Origin: Trichobilharzia szidati
Lineage: Eukaryota; Platyhelminthes; Trematoda; Strigeidida; Schistosomatidae
Length of the DNA: 64,000 bases
Assembly: GCA_944472155.2 (NCBI GenBank)
Contig: OX235275.1
Span: 25,286,865 to 25,350,864, forward strand
Reading direction: 5' to 3'
Below the pieces are notes generated by a model. The model saw only the letters and a program-made list of their open reading frames with translations. It searched no databases and was not told the origin of the DNA. The position numbers and the translations under genes were made by a program. How positions within the stretch are numbered: the stretch's first letter is position 1; the number at the start of each line of letters is the position of its first letter. Shown here in pieces: positions 20,455-31,254 of this stretch.

Positions 20455-20830
20455 ACCATTCGAGTAACATTTTCTTATGCAAGAAACTATTCAGCGAGTA
20501 GGTGGAAGGCAACATATCGCATCAGGCCATATCAATTGCCCCTGTGGAACTGAATACATAAGCCTTACTTACCTCTTAACAAAGGCACTTGAGAACACTA
20601 TCAAACCTGGTTAGTAAAGGGAGAACATGAGTGTGTTTCTATAGCTGAACAACAGAAGTCACGATATCCAGCTGCATTTGAAACACCCTATAGAGTTCTA
20701 AACAAGATCCAATCAAACCTTTCAAAAGGAGTGAAATCAAAACATCTGCGCTTAGCTTAGCTTAAGCACCAGCGATTCAAAAGTTCAAGCCAACACAGTA
20801 TGGTATTTTCCAAAGAAACACGTCCAATCT
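20455..20830 (+). mobile_element. Penelope-like element, C-terminal remnant
   Basis: Decayed GIY-YIG end: a frame with CGTEYIS at the core position (20538-20560) and a C-terminal AIQKFKP segment near 20770-20790. A 3' UTR-like AT-rich region continues to about 21050. Confidence 0.5.
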
Positions 20831-21450
20831 TTTTATTTACTACGGGCATCATAGTAACTGATAATTGTTATCCTACTATGGGTTTTTCTCATCCGAACTT
20901 CCTGTTTATTTATGTTATTATTATAATTACGCTTTTTTTAATCTCTATGTGTAATTTAATTATTTTTATTGTAATTTGAACATTGACTGGAAACAGAGAT
21001 CTGGAACTTTCTCACACTTCATTATATATATACACGAATTAACAATTTAGTTGATGACTTCCTCATGGAGGAGATTTTCCACTTCACTGCAACCGTGGAC
21101 AAATCACTGCTGTCTACATGTGACATGTGTTACTGATAAGATTCATCAGTAGTACATAAAGAGACATTCATCGATCGGCACGAAAATAGTACCAAATGAC
21201 AGAGTGACAGAGTTGACGTTGAAGACAGCAAATGTACAACCAGTGTATCACGGCGAAAAACATAAGAGACACGAAAAGAAAACAAGAAAGAAAAAACACA
21301 ATCAGAAGGAAGGTCAGGAGTAGCACAAGACAGAAGATCTGTGCAAATGACGATGTTCAGGTAAGGTGTACATTAATTTCCCTATACAGATATGACGGAC
21401 TCCAAATAAACATTCCGCTACTTAGTCCCTTGTCTTCTACAGTTACAGCA
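20831..21450. other. Probable PLE 3' UTR and unassigned DNA
   Basis: 20831-21050 is AT-rich and probably belongs to the preceding element. From 21050 to 21450 I recognise nothing. Confidence 0.35.
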
Positions 21451-21452
21451 GC

Positions 21453-21802
21453 GTGATTAGTCAAGTATTGGTTTGTAGGGATTTGGTTGATTGGTTACAG
21501 GATTTCATCATGAGCTGACATTGGTTAGAGAACCATTGGAAAACCTGCAGGGAGTACTGGACAGCTGTTTCGTCCTAGTTTGGGACTCTTCATCAGTACG
21601 CACCCAGTGGGGTTCGAACCCAGGACCTCCTGGTTACAAGGCGAGCTCGTATAACATTAAGCCACTGGGACCCGATCCAATGCCAGCCCATGAATTCTAA
21701 CTTCTGCCAATTCACGATATAGCTCAACCGCTAGCCAATGTCTTCGGCGAGTATTTGTCCTCACACCCGACCTGCTGCACCCTACTGGTCACTGTGATTA
21801 GT
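21453..21802 (-). repeat. SINE-A with 9-bp target duplication
   Basis: GTGATTAGT at 21453-21461 and 21794-21802 flanks an antisense SINE-A (21462-21793), from the tail (TCAAGTATTGGTTTGTAGG) through the complement of the hammerhead-like core, the B-box complement (GGGTTCGAACCC) and A-box complement to the outer head. It is one of the best-preserved copies, and therefore probably a younger insertion. Confidence 0.85.
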
Positions 21803-22455
21803 AGTATGAATAGTTGTTAGATGATTGGCGACAGTCTGTCGAGGAAGCCATTGCTGGGAATTGCTAGAATTCGCATTTGTTAGCTGGTCATCCACCAGTT
21901 ACCAAGATATATATCTGCAATCTTCAAAATGAATTAACAGTGTTCCTTGTGCGATTTTAGCCCCAGGATCACTTAGTGCAGTACTGCTGCCTGCAGCCGA
22001 TCAGAGATTTTCACCACTGAGCTCATCAGACAGAAATGATAAGAGCATTCAATAATTCACAAACTCGTTTGAGTAGAAACAAATTATGCCGGATAAAGGA
22101 TCCTATGAATACCATAGAAGCAGTTTTCGCTCAAAACTCTGCAATGACTGTAAGGTTAACTTCATAGGTCAAGGCATTGGGACGGGGTCGTGAGGTTACA
22201 CCTAGTAAATTTTAGAGTGGCTAAGATAAGTAGTTATATGCCAGTCGCATAAACCAGTCGTGCTTGCCAACCAGTCTGAAGTGATCTAAACGCCTGTGTA
22301 CTAGCATTTTTTTGTCTGGAGTTGAGTTCATCACTGGTGTATCCTGCCTGATTGAGATCTGTGATCCGAATCAGTTCAAGGCACACAGTACATGTGAACT
22401 TCTTAATATGATGAATGGATTAGTTGACTGTGATAAGATATGAGGTGATTTGGAA
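21803..22455. other. Unassigned stretch
   Basis: No convincing open frame, promoter box or repeat end seen. Confidence 0.4.
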
Positions 22456-22820
22456 ACTACTTTAACACTGTGGAGTGCCCCAAATCTTACAAAGTCTCGC
22501 TGAACCGCTGGCTATATGATAATGCCACCTGCCAGGTGATCCATAAGGGAAAACTCAACAAGGTGCTTGAAGCAAAGACAGGAGTAACACAAGACTGCCT
22601 ACCTATGGTCTCCCATGACTGGAGTATGTGGGAGACAGTGGTGAGGGTGGTGGAAAGAAAGGAACATGTCGGATCGATAAGAAGACTCTAGAAGATCTGG
22701 ATTCCGCGTGTGGATGACCAGCGTCTATTGTCATACAAACTCCATGACTTGCAGGCGAATGCAAACAAAATGGATGGAGAAGCAGGCAGCGAAGAGGTGA
22801 TGAAGATAACCAGACACAAT
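22455..22820 (+). mobile_element. RTE-like LINE (family 2), RT part before solo LTR
   Basis: The frame 22470-22691 gives WLYDNATCQVIHKGKL and KTGVTQDC (RT motif B region, normally TGVRQGC). 22710-22800 gives DDQRLLSYKLHDLQANANK, the catalytic-region equivalent with the active-site FADD altered. The solo LTR at 22821-23151 interrupts it. Confidence 0.7.
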
Positions 22821-23151
22821 TGTGGTGAGAGATGTCTACTAGCCAAATTGGTTGAGGTCAATGTTATGTATCAAATATTGGTCATGTTGTGGTGAGAGAT
22901 GGTCGCTAGCCAAATTGGTTGACAGTAATTGAGGTCAAAGGTCAAGATGGACAGGCGGATACAGTTAACATATAGATGAACTGACACAGCCACAAGAGAT
23001 GCAAGGTTAACTTTGTGTGAGAAGCAACCAATCAACAGACTGTATTTTCTACTAACATTGACCTACAATAATGTACATAAAAATCTATAAATACGTGTTG
23101 ATTTTCCTAAATAAACGAGCTGTTGCCTGGCCCTTGTCTTCTGTTGTTACA
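22821..23151 (+). mobile_element. Solo LTR with 4-bp target duplication
   Basis: Begins TGTGGTGAGAG and ends TTGTTACA (TG..CA termini), flanked by CAAT at 22817-22820 and 23152-23155. Contains a TATA-like CTATAAATA at 23085-23093 and AATAAA at about 23110. The 5' portion is partly repeated within the LTR (TGGTGAGAGATG at 22823 and 22887). It sits inside an RTE copy. Orientation is set by TATA preceding AATAAA. Family unassigned (Ty3/Gypsy or BEL class). Confidence 0.75.
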
Positions 23152-23430
23152 CAATCACCAACAACAACGACAACAAGCATCAATCACTATCAGCAGCAGA
23201 AATTTGAAAGAGCTTACCTCCTTCACTCATCTAGGAAGCATTCTTTAGACTTCAGACGATGGAACTGATGAAGATGTCAACACCAGCAAGAATCGCAGCC
23301 AGAAAGGCAAGGCACACCTTCATCACTCTGAAATCGGTTTGGAAATCTCCTGCTTTCCGTCAGCTGAAGCCTTATGTTCCTCCTGGAACCCAGGCAAACA
23401 GTAATATTTAATAATAATAATATGAAAGCT
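23152..23430 (+). mobile_element. RTE-like LINE (family 2), 3' part after solo LTR
   Basis: Continues with CAACAACGACAACAAGC (glutamine-rich spacer), TAGGAAGCATTCTTTAGAC, GGAACTGATGAAGATGTCAA and, after an internal deletion, TGAAGCCTTATGTTCCTCCT with an (AAT)n tail at 23405-23422. Confidence 0.7.
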
Positions 23431-24450
23431 TATGGTCGGTCGTTGAACCAGCTGGCTAAATACAACTCCAGACACATAGGGTGAAATAAAGATGTGGTGC
23501 TGTGGTCCTGTGATCCAATCGGAACCAGAGGATCAATAAATATGCACTGATAGTGGACCACTTCAGAACTAGACAGATAATTCTATCAGAAACCAGTAAC
23601 TTTATGAGAGTCGGGCCTTCCACGTTTTAAACTTTGTGCCTGAAGTTTCTAAGGCACTGATGTTGCTCTTTTTCCAAAGGTAGTGTTAGGACAGACAAGA
23701 TTCTCTGTGTTAGCCATGTAGCCATGATTTATACAAATACTGGCATAATCAACCTGTTTTACTGGACAGTTCTGATTCGTTTATGCATGGCTTAACTTTC
23801 TGAGGGATTTTGATGTAATACAACCAGTCAAATTTGTTTATTTCTTTATTGCCTAAGTTTCTGAGGGTTTTGTAAATATGGTACATATATATATATATGC
23901 ATATATTTATATATACTATATTTTATATAATAAAGGTTTTCGTTTTGAGTCGTCGTTTTCTACCAATCTGACTTTCGTGATTATCGAACTGATTGTTGGA
24001 AATAAATTCAACTGATCAATAATTGTTTACGATATTTTTGTGTACTCTGGAGCCAGATTCAAGTCAATTTAGATAGGGGAAGCACAACCCCCGAAATACT
24101 CCGTCATAACACGTGAGATCCCTAGCCTCAAGGCCAAACGACCAAACCCCCCCCCCCCGCCTCAACAATCTTCTTCTGCCTTGGCAAGGTGTATGAGTGC
24201 ACGCTACCAGGGAATCTACTTCGTAGCTGACAAACATTCGCCCCCTGAAGTATCGACATGTTCACAGAAATTTATCAGATATTTCAACTAATTTACATCG
24301 ATTTCGCTATCTTGTCCTCCGAACAGATATTTCTAATGCCTAAGCATAGGGTGTACGTACTAGGTTCTGCCCTCGGAGCAGTAGGACGAAGCTTTGGAAG
24401 TTGATAAACCGTCCAGTCCATGTGTGATTTGCGATATACTGTTCTTTGGA
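23431..24450. other. Unassigned stretch with AT and poly-C tracts
   Basis: Holds (TA)n runs near 23885-23935 and a C-run at 24147-24158. I recognise no gene or element. Confidence 0.45.
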
Positions 24451-25580
24451 TTGTACAGTAATTTGGAAACTATTCAAGTACTACGGCGTACCCCAAATAT
24501 TCATCAACCTCATTCAATAGCTGTACGACAACGGAACATGTCAAGTGATCCACAATGGAAAACTCAGCGAGGCGTTTGCAGTAAACACAGGAGTCAGACA
24601 AGGGTGCTTATTATCACCAATGATATTCCTAATTGTGGTGGACTGGATTATGCGTCAAACAGTGCGTCGGAATCGAGGAGACAGGGATATCCTGGACCTA
24701 CGTGAAGAACCTAGAAGACCTGGATTTCGCGGATGATTTACGTTTGATGTCACACAAAATCGAAGACTTACAAGCGAAAACCGACAAGCTGGTTGAAGAA
24801 GCAGCCAGAGAAGACAGGACTCCAGGTGAACATAGACAAGACGGAGGTTATGAAAATAACCGACCAACAACAACAACAACAGCAGCAGCAGCAACATCCA
24901 GCGCCAATCACCATCAACGGGAGGGATTTGAAAGAGGTTACTTCTTTCACTTATCTAGCGAGCATTGCCTCAACTACAGGAGGAACGGACGAGGATGTCA
25001 AATCGAGAATCGGGAAGGCGAGAAACACATTCATCAACCTGAAACCAATCTGGAAATCTTCATCACTCAACTCAGCATCAACAACAAAATTTTGAATACA
25101 AACGTCAAGTGAGTCAGTTCTTTTATACGGATCAGAAACTTAGTGATGGGTCACCAAGAATATTTCCAACAGCCTGTTGCAGACCTCTATCAACAACTGT
25201 CTTCGCTGGCTCTATACTGAAGATCAGATGGCCGGAAAGAATCACCAACAAGAAACTATGGGAACAAACAAAACAAAAATCAATCACTCAACAAATATGC
25301 AGGAGAAAGTGGAGATGGAGCGGACAGATGCTGAGGAGACCGCTGGGCGACATCGCGCGTCAGGCCATTGCTCGAGTGGAACCCGAAAGGGAAGCGGCGA
25401 GTGGGACGTCAGTGCAAGGGTGACATGGAGGAGATCGTGTGAAGAGGAGTTGAAACAGTATGGACTAACATGGATGCAGGTGAAAAGTACAGCAGAAGAC
25501 AGAAACAAGTGGAGGCGTGCAGTTGAAGCCCTATGTTCCACTAGGAGCCCAAGGGAATAATAATAATAGTTGACCAGAAG
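24450..25580 (+). mobile_element. RTE/SR2-like LINE, about 1.1 kb copy (family 1)
   Basis: Starts in the RT palm (YYGVPQIF-equivalent DNA at about 24475). It carries NTGVRQGCLLSPMIFLIVVDW (motif B, 24590-24650), DFADDLRLMSHK (catalytic FADD, 24722-24757), a (CAA/CAG)n glutamine spacer at 24859-24897, ITINGRDLKEVTSFTYL, a GGTDEDVKSRIGKAR block, and a C-terminal region ending WRRAVEALCSTRSPRE at 25557. Frameshifts separate three frames (24633-25112, 24793-25095, 25177-25560). It ends in a short (AAT) tail. Reading across frames, most of the conserved C-terminal half is present, but not the endonuclease. Confidence 0.85.
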
Positions 25581-25649
25581 TTATATTGATTAATACAATG
25601 ATTCAAAAGAATCATGATGAGCAAAAATCCAACTAGTTACTGACTACTG

Positions 25650-25905
25650 TCCAATCGAAATATCCAATACAGTCCCACAGGAGGTTAGTCGTGGTCATGA
25701 ATAGCTCACTGGTAACGTCTCTGACTGCAGACTGCACTGAGTAACACGAGTTTGAATGTCAGAAAGGGAAATGGGTTCCTTCAATTTTACAGATACGTCC
25801 TCCCGACTGGTGAGGCCCAACAAGCATAAAGCCTAGGTCAGACAAGACTTCCTGTGGCCAATTGCCTCCAACCACCTAATATCAACAATTCAATGTGCAT
25901 GGTAA
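25650..25905 (+). repeat. SINE-D, sense copy
   Basis: Matches 6600-6878: TATCCAATACAGTCCCACAG, A-box-like TAGCTCACTGGTAACGTC, B-box-like GAGTTTGAATGTC, a decayed hammerhead (CGACTGGTGAGGCCCAAC, AAAGCCTAGGTC) and the tail CCAATTGCCTCCAACCACC. Confidence 0.7.
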
Positions 25906-26169
25906 TGTCCAGCCACCTAGAACCTAGTGACCAGAGCAGAAATCTAGCAGGCAAGGAATAGTAATATGGAAAGCCATATCAGCTGAATGACTATGCGAAA
26001 TTACAGAAAACGAGTGCATTTTGCACCAGTGAGAACAATTATTAGCAGCACTGGTTCTTAACATTCCAGTGTCTCTTAAGCTAGTAGTTTCTGCAGTAAC
26101 CTACATGGCCCTAAGGAAACTGTCAAAGATGCCATTATGATCGATGCCCCACCTCCTTTTCGGTTGAAG

Positions 26170-26740
26170 CCAAGATCAGAAAAGCAGTACAGGTACTCAT
26201 TAGTCTTAAGTCAGTATGTGTGTGGAAGTTGGCTTCACTAAGCATAAAGTAGAAGATTCAGCTTTTCAGCGCTGGTTTCAAATCAGTGTGTGTTTTTTCT
26301 ATACTATGTGATTTGGTGACTTTGCGTTTTTCTCACGGAAAGCATTTCACATCCAGCAGGCTTCAAAATTTCATGATCAGTGAAAATTAGACGCCAAGCT
26401 GGTGGAAGAAACCTACCCACCCATCGAGCAACCAACCAACCGAACAAGAATATATCACCGAACGATTATACCGATGTAAATAGGGAGAATACACACACGG
26501 TCAGAAGAAGACCGTTGAATAATGATATGACATCATGCATCAGGTCTCTGTTCAGATGGATTTCATACATGAGAAATGACTAGATGGACAGTGGGTCGGA
26601 GGGTAACGCACAGGAGGTGTAACCTGGTGTAACCAGGCGATGAGAGCTTATGGACAATAATGCAGCCAGCTACAAGTGACTGTATAAGACAGAATGAAAT
26701 AACCATGTGCTTGAGGACCCATGTGTTCTACTCGGCCCTA
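26170..26740 (+). mobile_element. RTE-like LINE remnant (family 2)
   Basis: Degenerate RTE 3' coding DNA: TAAGTCAGTATGTGTGTGGA, AGATTCAGCTTTTCAGCGCT, a GAGAGCTTATGGACAATAAT block, and the terminal GACCCATGTGTTCTACTCGG. No tail; cut by the following SINE-A. Confidence 0.5.
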
Positions 26741-26744
26741 TTCA

Positions 26745-27112
26745 CGTAGGTAGTTACCTGGGGTTCTAATGGGAAGTTGTGACCAGTAGGATACATCAGG
26801 TCAGCGGGTTTGAGGACAAATACTTGCCGAAGACACTGGCTAGCGATCGTGCTATGTCGTGAATTGGCAGAAGTTAGAATTTTTATGGACTGACTGGGCC
26901 ATTGGATTGGGTCCCAGTGGCTAAGTGGTCAACGAGCTCGCTGGCCTTGTAACCAGAAGGTCGTGTGTTCAAACCCTAGCAGTGGGTGTGCATTGATGAA
27001 AAGTCTCAAACTAGGATGAAACAGCTGTCTGTCCAATACTCCCCGACTGGACTTCCAATGATTCTCTAATCGATGTCAGCTCATGGGGAATTCCTGTAAC
27101 CGATTATTCTAT
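26745..27112 (+). repeat. SINE-A, nearly full length
   Basis: Starts CCCTATTCACGTAGGTAGTT (outer head), then TTGGCAGAAGTTAGAATTTT, A-box CCAGTGGCTAAGTGGT, B-box TGTTCAAACCC, hammerhead-like GATGAAAAGTCTCAAACTAGGATGAAACAG in degraded form (26995-27028), and the 3' body. Confidence 0.75.
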
Positions 27113-27534
27113 CTTAATACAAAGATTTTCGTTAGTTTATATACATACACTTGGGGGAAAAACGATTCTAAAGATTTACAGAAATTAAAGGGATTGATTT
27201 GAAAAATTTTCAGATAAAAATAATGCCCATCTGTTATCAAACTGATAAGAATAACCAGTTAGCTAGTTATACAGTTAGGGATAATATGCACGTATATATA
27301 TATATATGTAACATTCAAATTTAAATCGATAATATCGATTAATCGATTTTCTGTCCCTCTCTCTCTTTCCATTTAAAGTAATAACGATAATAAAATAAAC
27401 CTAATTAATGTATTAGGAAATTCGTCGTATGTTTAGTTAGCTAGTTGACTGTATGTTGTTTTTTAGTGACAGTGTTATGCCTCAAGAGTTAGTGTGAAGA
27501 GAGAGTGAATTTGTTTCAGGTTCGGTTATTTCAC
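27113..27534. other. AT-rich unassigned stretch
   Basis: Contains a (TA)n run at 27295-27307 and simple AT-rich DNA; nothing else recognised. Confidence 0.4.
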
Positions 27535-27740
27535 CGATCAGTATCAACAAAATCACTCACAGTTGGAGAAGCCTTAAAAACTAGCAGTGTGTGTATTGGA
27601 CACATCTCTCTCCATCGTTTTTGAGATGACTCTTCAGATGTAGGCAACCCGGACCCTACACAACAACACCCATCAGAGATCAAACCCAGTCCATTAAGAC
27701 TTCAACACGACCATAATTGTTGACCACTCACTCACTGTTC
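27535..27740 (-). repeat. Old SINE-A-like copy
   Basis: Complement-like blocks (TGAGATGACTCTTCAGATGT, AGATCAAACCCAGTC as a B-box complement) in the SINE-A order; diverged. Confidence 0.35.
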
Positions 27741-27744
27741 AGAC

Positions 27745-27905
27745 ACATTTTTTTTATTTTTGATTACAGCTTGATGCCACACATCGTATTTTCAGTACAA
27801 GTATGGAATTTTCAGCATGGATATCGGTAGCCCAAATTTTGCAGGCCAACCATAGATATCGGGTGTGCGTCGCGGTAGGGGATCGAACTTCGGACCATGT
27901 GAACC
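27745..27905 (-). repeat. SINE-C, truncated
   Basis: Antisense body (ATTACAGCTTGATGCCACAC to GGTGTGCGTCG) and part of the tRNA-like head (GGGGATCGAACTTCGGACCA); the A-box side is missing. Confidence 0.7.
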
Positions 27906-27999
27906 TGAATCCAACAGTAAGTTCACGAATTTTAATTGACTGACATCAATCTTCGATCAAATTTGAAATCAATAAAGTATCCCTATAAACCAACCACCA

Positions 28000-28685
28000 A
28001 CAGCAACAACAACAATCAGCATAAATAGGAGGACCCTAAAAGAAACAACCTCCTTTAACTACCTACATGGGAAGCATCGTTTCAACTACAGGCGGACGGA
28101 ACTGACGAGGATGTCAAAGCAAGAATCGGAAAAGCAAGGCAAGCTTTCACTACTCTGAAGTCTATGTGGAGGTCAACAGCACTCAGCATCAAAATTAATA
28201 TGATCCGGATTTTCAACTCCAATGTGAAGTCAGTGCTACAATACGGAGACTTGCACTGCGCGTCATAAACAGCATCTCAAACAAACTGCAGACGTTCATT
28301 AACAGTTGTCTTCGCTCAATACTACTCGAGATCAGATGGCAAGAAAAGATCAGCAACAGAGAGGGATCTCTGGGAGCGAATCAACCAGGAACCGATTGTG
28401 AAACAAATAGGCAGGAAGACATAGAGATGGATTGGCCATACTCTGGGGAAACCATCAAGTGAGTGACATCACTAGACAAGCCATTGCTCGAGTGGAACCC
28501 GAAAGGGAAGCGGCGAGTTGGTCGTCAGTGCAAGGGTGACTTGGAGGAGGTCATGTGAAGAGGAGATGAAAACGTGTGGGCAGACTTGGAGCCAGGTGAA
28601 GACTCTAGCAGAGAACCGAACGCAATGGAGACGCACGGCTGAAGCCCTATGTTCGTCTAGGAATTAAAGGAAACAATAATAATAA
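28000..28685 (+). mobile_element. RTE/SR2-like LINE, 5'-truncated copy (family 1)
   Basis: Begins in the CAACAACAA glutamine spacer and runs through AGCATCGTTTCAACTACAGG, a GACGAGGATGTCAAAGCAAG block, CTCGAGTGGAACCCGAAAGG and GCCCTATGTTCGTCTAGGAA, ending in an (AAT)n tail. Closest relative is 1804-2745, with frameshifts throughout. Confidence 0.8.
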
Positions 28686-28734
28686 ATTAAGTCTCGAAAA
28701 TTAATCTGGTGCTTGCTGATGAAGTTGTCAAGTG

Positions 28735-28995
28735 TTCCGGTGTGTCCACAACGTCGAGTTTGAAGACACTGGCTGGTGGTCACGGTAAAGTTATGCATTT
28801 AAACAGAATTCATTGGCCACTGAATTTCGGCCCAACGGTCTGGCTAAACTATGGCCTCAGTGAATATGGCCTCATAACCTGAAAGTCGTGGATTGGATCT
28901 CCAACTGGTAGGGTAAGGTCATGAGTGGATTCTACTGCTGAAGATTGCCAACCCGGGAGGAAACAGCTGTCCAGCACACCCTAGAGATTTTCATT
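28735..28995 (+). repeat. Old SINE-A copy
   Basis: Sense blocks including GAATTCATTGGCCACTGAAT, a B-box-like GGATTGGATCTCC, and hammerhead-like CTGCTGAAGATTGCC..GGAAACAGCTGTCCAGCACA (28938-28980), where CAGCTGTC and the CAGCAC stem I side are well kept. Confidence 0.55.
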
Positions 28996-29194
28996 TTAGA
29001 ACTAAAGGGCCAGGCTGAAAGTGTGATAGAACTATTAATTAGCTTGTGTGCAGTTGGTGAGTGCCATTCAGCGTCGAAACAAACAGTACATTCTTTGTTT
29101 AATCCTTCGCCTTCATGTCTTGTTTAATATTACTCTGTTCAAATCAGTGATATAGTCATTTCTGGGCGCTATTTACTCAGTCTAACCTCTAACT

Positions 29195-30070
29195 CAATTT
29201 CATCGACTTCAAAAAGGCCAGAACTACTTCAAAGCTATGCCGTGCGGTAACTTAAATCTGTATCAACCTAAATCATCCGGTTTATGACACTGCCACATAT
29301 CAGGTGATCCCAGAAGTAACGACTCAGCGAAGCCTGCTTTTAAAGCGAATACAGAAGTAACACAAGGCTGCCACCCACGATGATATTCGTAATTATGGTG
29401 GTGGAATGCGTAGAATGTAGACGATTGTGTTGTCGAGAGTGAGAAGACAGACAGCAACACGCTGGACCGAAAAGAAGATTCTAGAAGATCTGGATTCCGC
29501 GCGTTGATGATTTATGTCCAGTGTCACATAAACTTGAAGACCAGCAGAGGAAAGCTGAAAAATTGGATGGGGAAGCAGGCGGCAAAGACATGGAGTCCAG
29601 GTGAACATAGAGAAGATAGAGGCTGACAACAATAGCAACAAGTACCAATCATTATCAACAGGAGAAAACTGGAAGAGATTACTTCCTTAAATTATCTTCA
29701 GCCAGAAAGCATCGATTAAAAAGAAGGTGGAAGGGATGAGGATGGAAAAACCAGCCAAAATCAGAAAAGCAACGTATACATTCATCAGGATGAAATCAGT
29801 TCGGAAATCTGTACAGCACTCTGTAGCATAAAAAAGCAAAATATTTAGATTTTCAAAAGAAACGTGAAATCAGCCACTTCTTCTATAAGAGTTAGAAACT
29901 TGGCGTGTCACAAAAAGCATTCCCAAAAACAACCAGTTTCAGACTTTGATCAACAGCTGCTTTCGACGGCTTCATTTTGCAGATCACATGGTCACCCAGA
30001 AAGAACTGATGACAAGAAACTCTGCAGGGGAACGGACTGACCAAGAACGTATTGCGCAACAAATATGTAC
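29195..30070 (+). mobile_element. RTE-like LINE (family 2), part before nested SINE
   Basis: Traces of RT motifs in broken frames: TTCATCGACTTCAAAAAGGC (FIDFKKA), TATGACACTGCCACATATCA, GATTCTAGAAGATCTGGATT, then AGTACCAATCATTATCAACA and CAGCCAGAAAGCATCGATTA, and GGATTTTCAAAAG-like C-terminal DNA. A SINE-A inverted pair is inserted at about 30071. Confidence 0.65.
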
Positions 30071-30562
30071 TACGTGCTGGGGTTCGAACCCAGGATCTTC
30101 CGGTCATAAGGTAAGCTGGCTCGTATACCCAGTTCAGTGTCCAGTCCATGAATTCCAACTCCTAACAATTCGTGATTTAGCGCGACTGGCACCAACCAAT
30201 GTCATTGGTGGGAACTTCATCCTCACGCTTGACTGGATAGACCTCACTGGGTGGATGGATGTCCCACCGATGACATGGTTGGTGCCAGTCGCGCTAAATC
30301 ACAAATTGGTAGAAGTTAGAATTCATGAGCTAGCGGTCAATGAATTGGGTCCCAGTGGCTGAATGGTATACGAGCCAGCTTGCCTTGTAACCGGAAGGTG
30401 CTTGGTTCAAACCCCAGTGGATGTGTACTGCCAATGATTCCCAAAACCAGGATGAAACAGTCAACTTTCCAGTACTCCCTGCTGGTTTCCAATGATTCTC
30501 AAAGTGATATCAATCCATGATCAACTGGTAAAAACAAATCTATTCCTTACAAACCAACTATA
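30071..30562. repeat. Foldback SINE-A (minus arm, loop, plus arm)
   Basis: Antisense head 30076-30210 is followed by a central segment with the palindrome arms GGCACCAACCAATGTCAT and ATGACATGGTTGGTGCC. The sense arm 30275-30562 runs to the tail. Exactly the same junction and loop occur at 55235-55715. It is nested in an RTE copy. Confidence 0.8.
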
Positions 30563-30870
30563 GAAAAAAAGAGGGAGAAAATGGAGATGGATTGGGCGTA
30601 CGCCACTGAGGATACAGTCGGACGACATCGAGCGCTATCCAGGCTAATTCTCAAGTAGAACCTAAGTGAGAAACGAGGAGATGGACGGTGATTCAATGGT
30701 GACATAGAAGACATCGTTTGGGGAGGAGGAGGAGGAGATGAGAGATTATGGGCAATGGTGGGACCAGCTGAAGAGGGCAGTAGAAAATAGAAAAACAGTG
30801 GAGATGTGTTGTGAAAGCCGTATGATCCACTCGGAGCTCAAGGGGACAATAATAATAAATCACTCATCAC
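30563..30870 (+). mobile_element. RTE-like LINE (family 2), 3' part after nested SINE
   Basis: Resumes with GGAGAAAATGGAGATGGATT, the region equivalent to KWRWIG, then GGGTGACAT-like and GGGCAATGGTGGGACCAGCT, ending CGGAGCTCAAGGGGACAATA with an (AAT)n tail. Confidence 0.7.
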
Positions 30871-31254
30871 TTGATGTTTTCATTTTACTTAGGTCTAATT
30901 ACCACATGACAAAGTTTCACAATTTGTCCATATTTCTTCCCCTCATAGTTTATTTGAATATGCTTCAGTTCAGTACACCAACTGATAGTTTGGTGCACAA
31001 TTGACCTTCAGTTTGCTTCTTGTTTCATCTATGAACTTTAGAAAAAACTATTCCGCTTTAAAACTTTCACGAGGGTGGGGGATGAAAGTTTCGAAAACAG
31101 GCCATTCTTTACTGATTTATCTTTTATTGTTTTTAAAAAGGGGATTCTGTTGAAACATTGAACAAAATGAATATTCAAACCATTGAACAAATATTTCATT
31201 TGCAATGAAATCAAAACCTAAACATGTATATGTATAATAAACAGTAATCAATAT
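30871..31254. other. Unassigned stretch
   Basis: AT-rich, no element recognised between two RTE copies. Confidence 0.4.

Noticed and set aside
24655..24950. Leucine-rich and cysteine-rich small proteins on the minus strand
   Set aside because: They are translations of the complement of the RTE CAA/CAG repeat.
24633..25112. A 159-aa gene
   Set aside because: Most of the frame is an out-of-phase reading of the RTE ORF; the in-phase protein is split over three frames.
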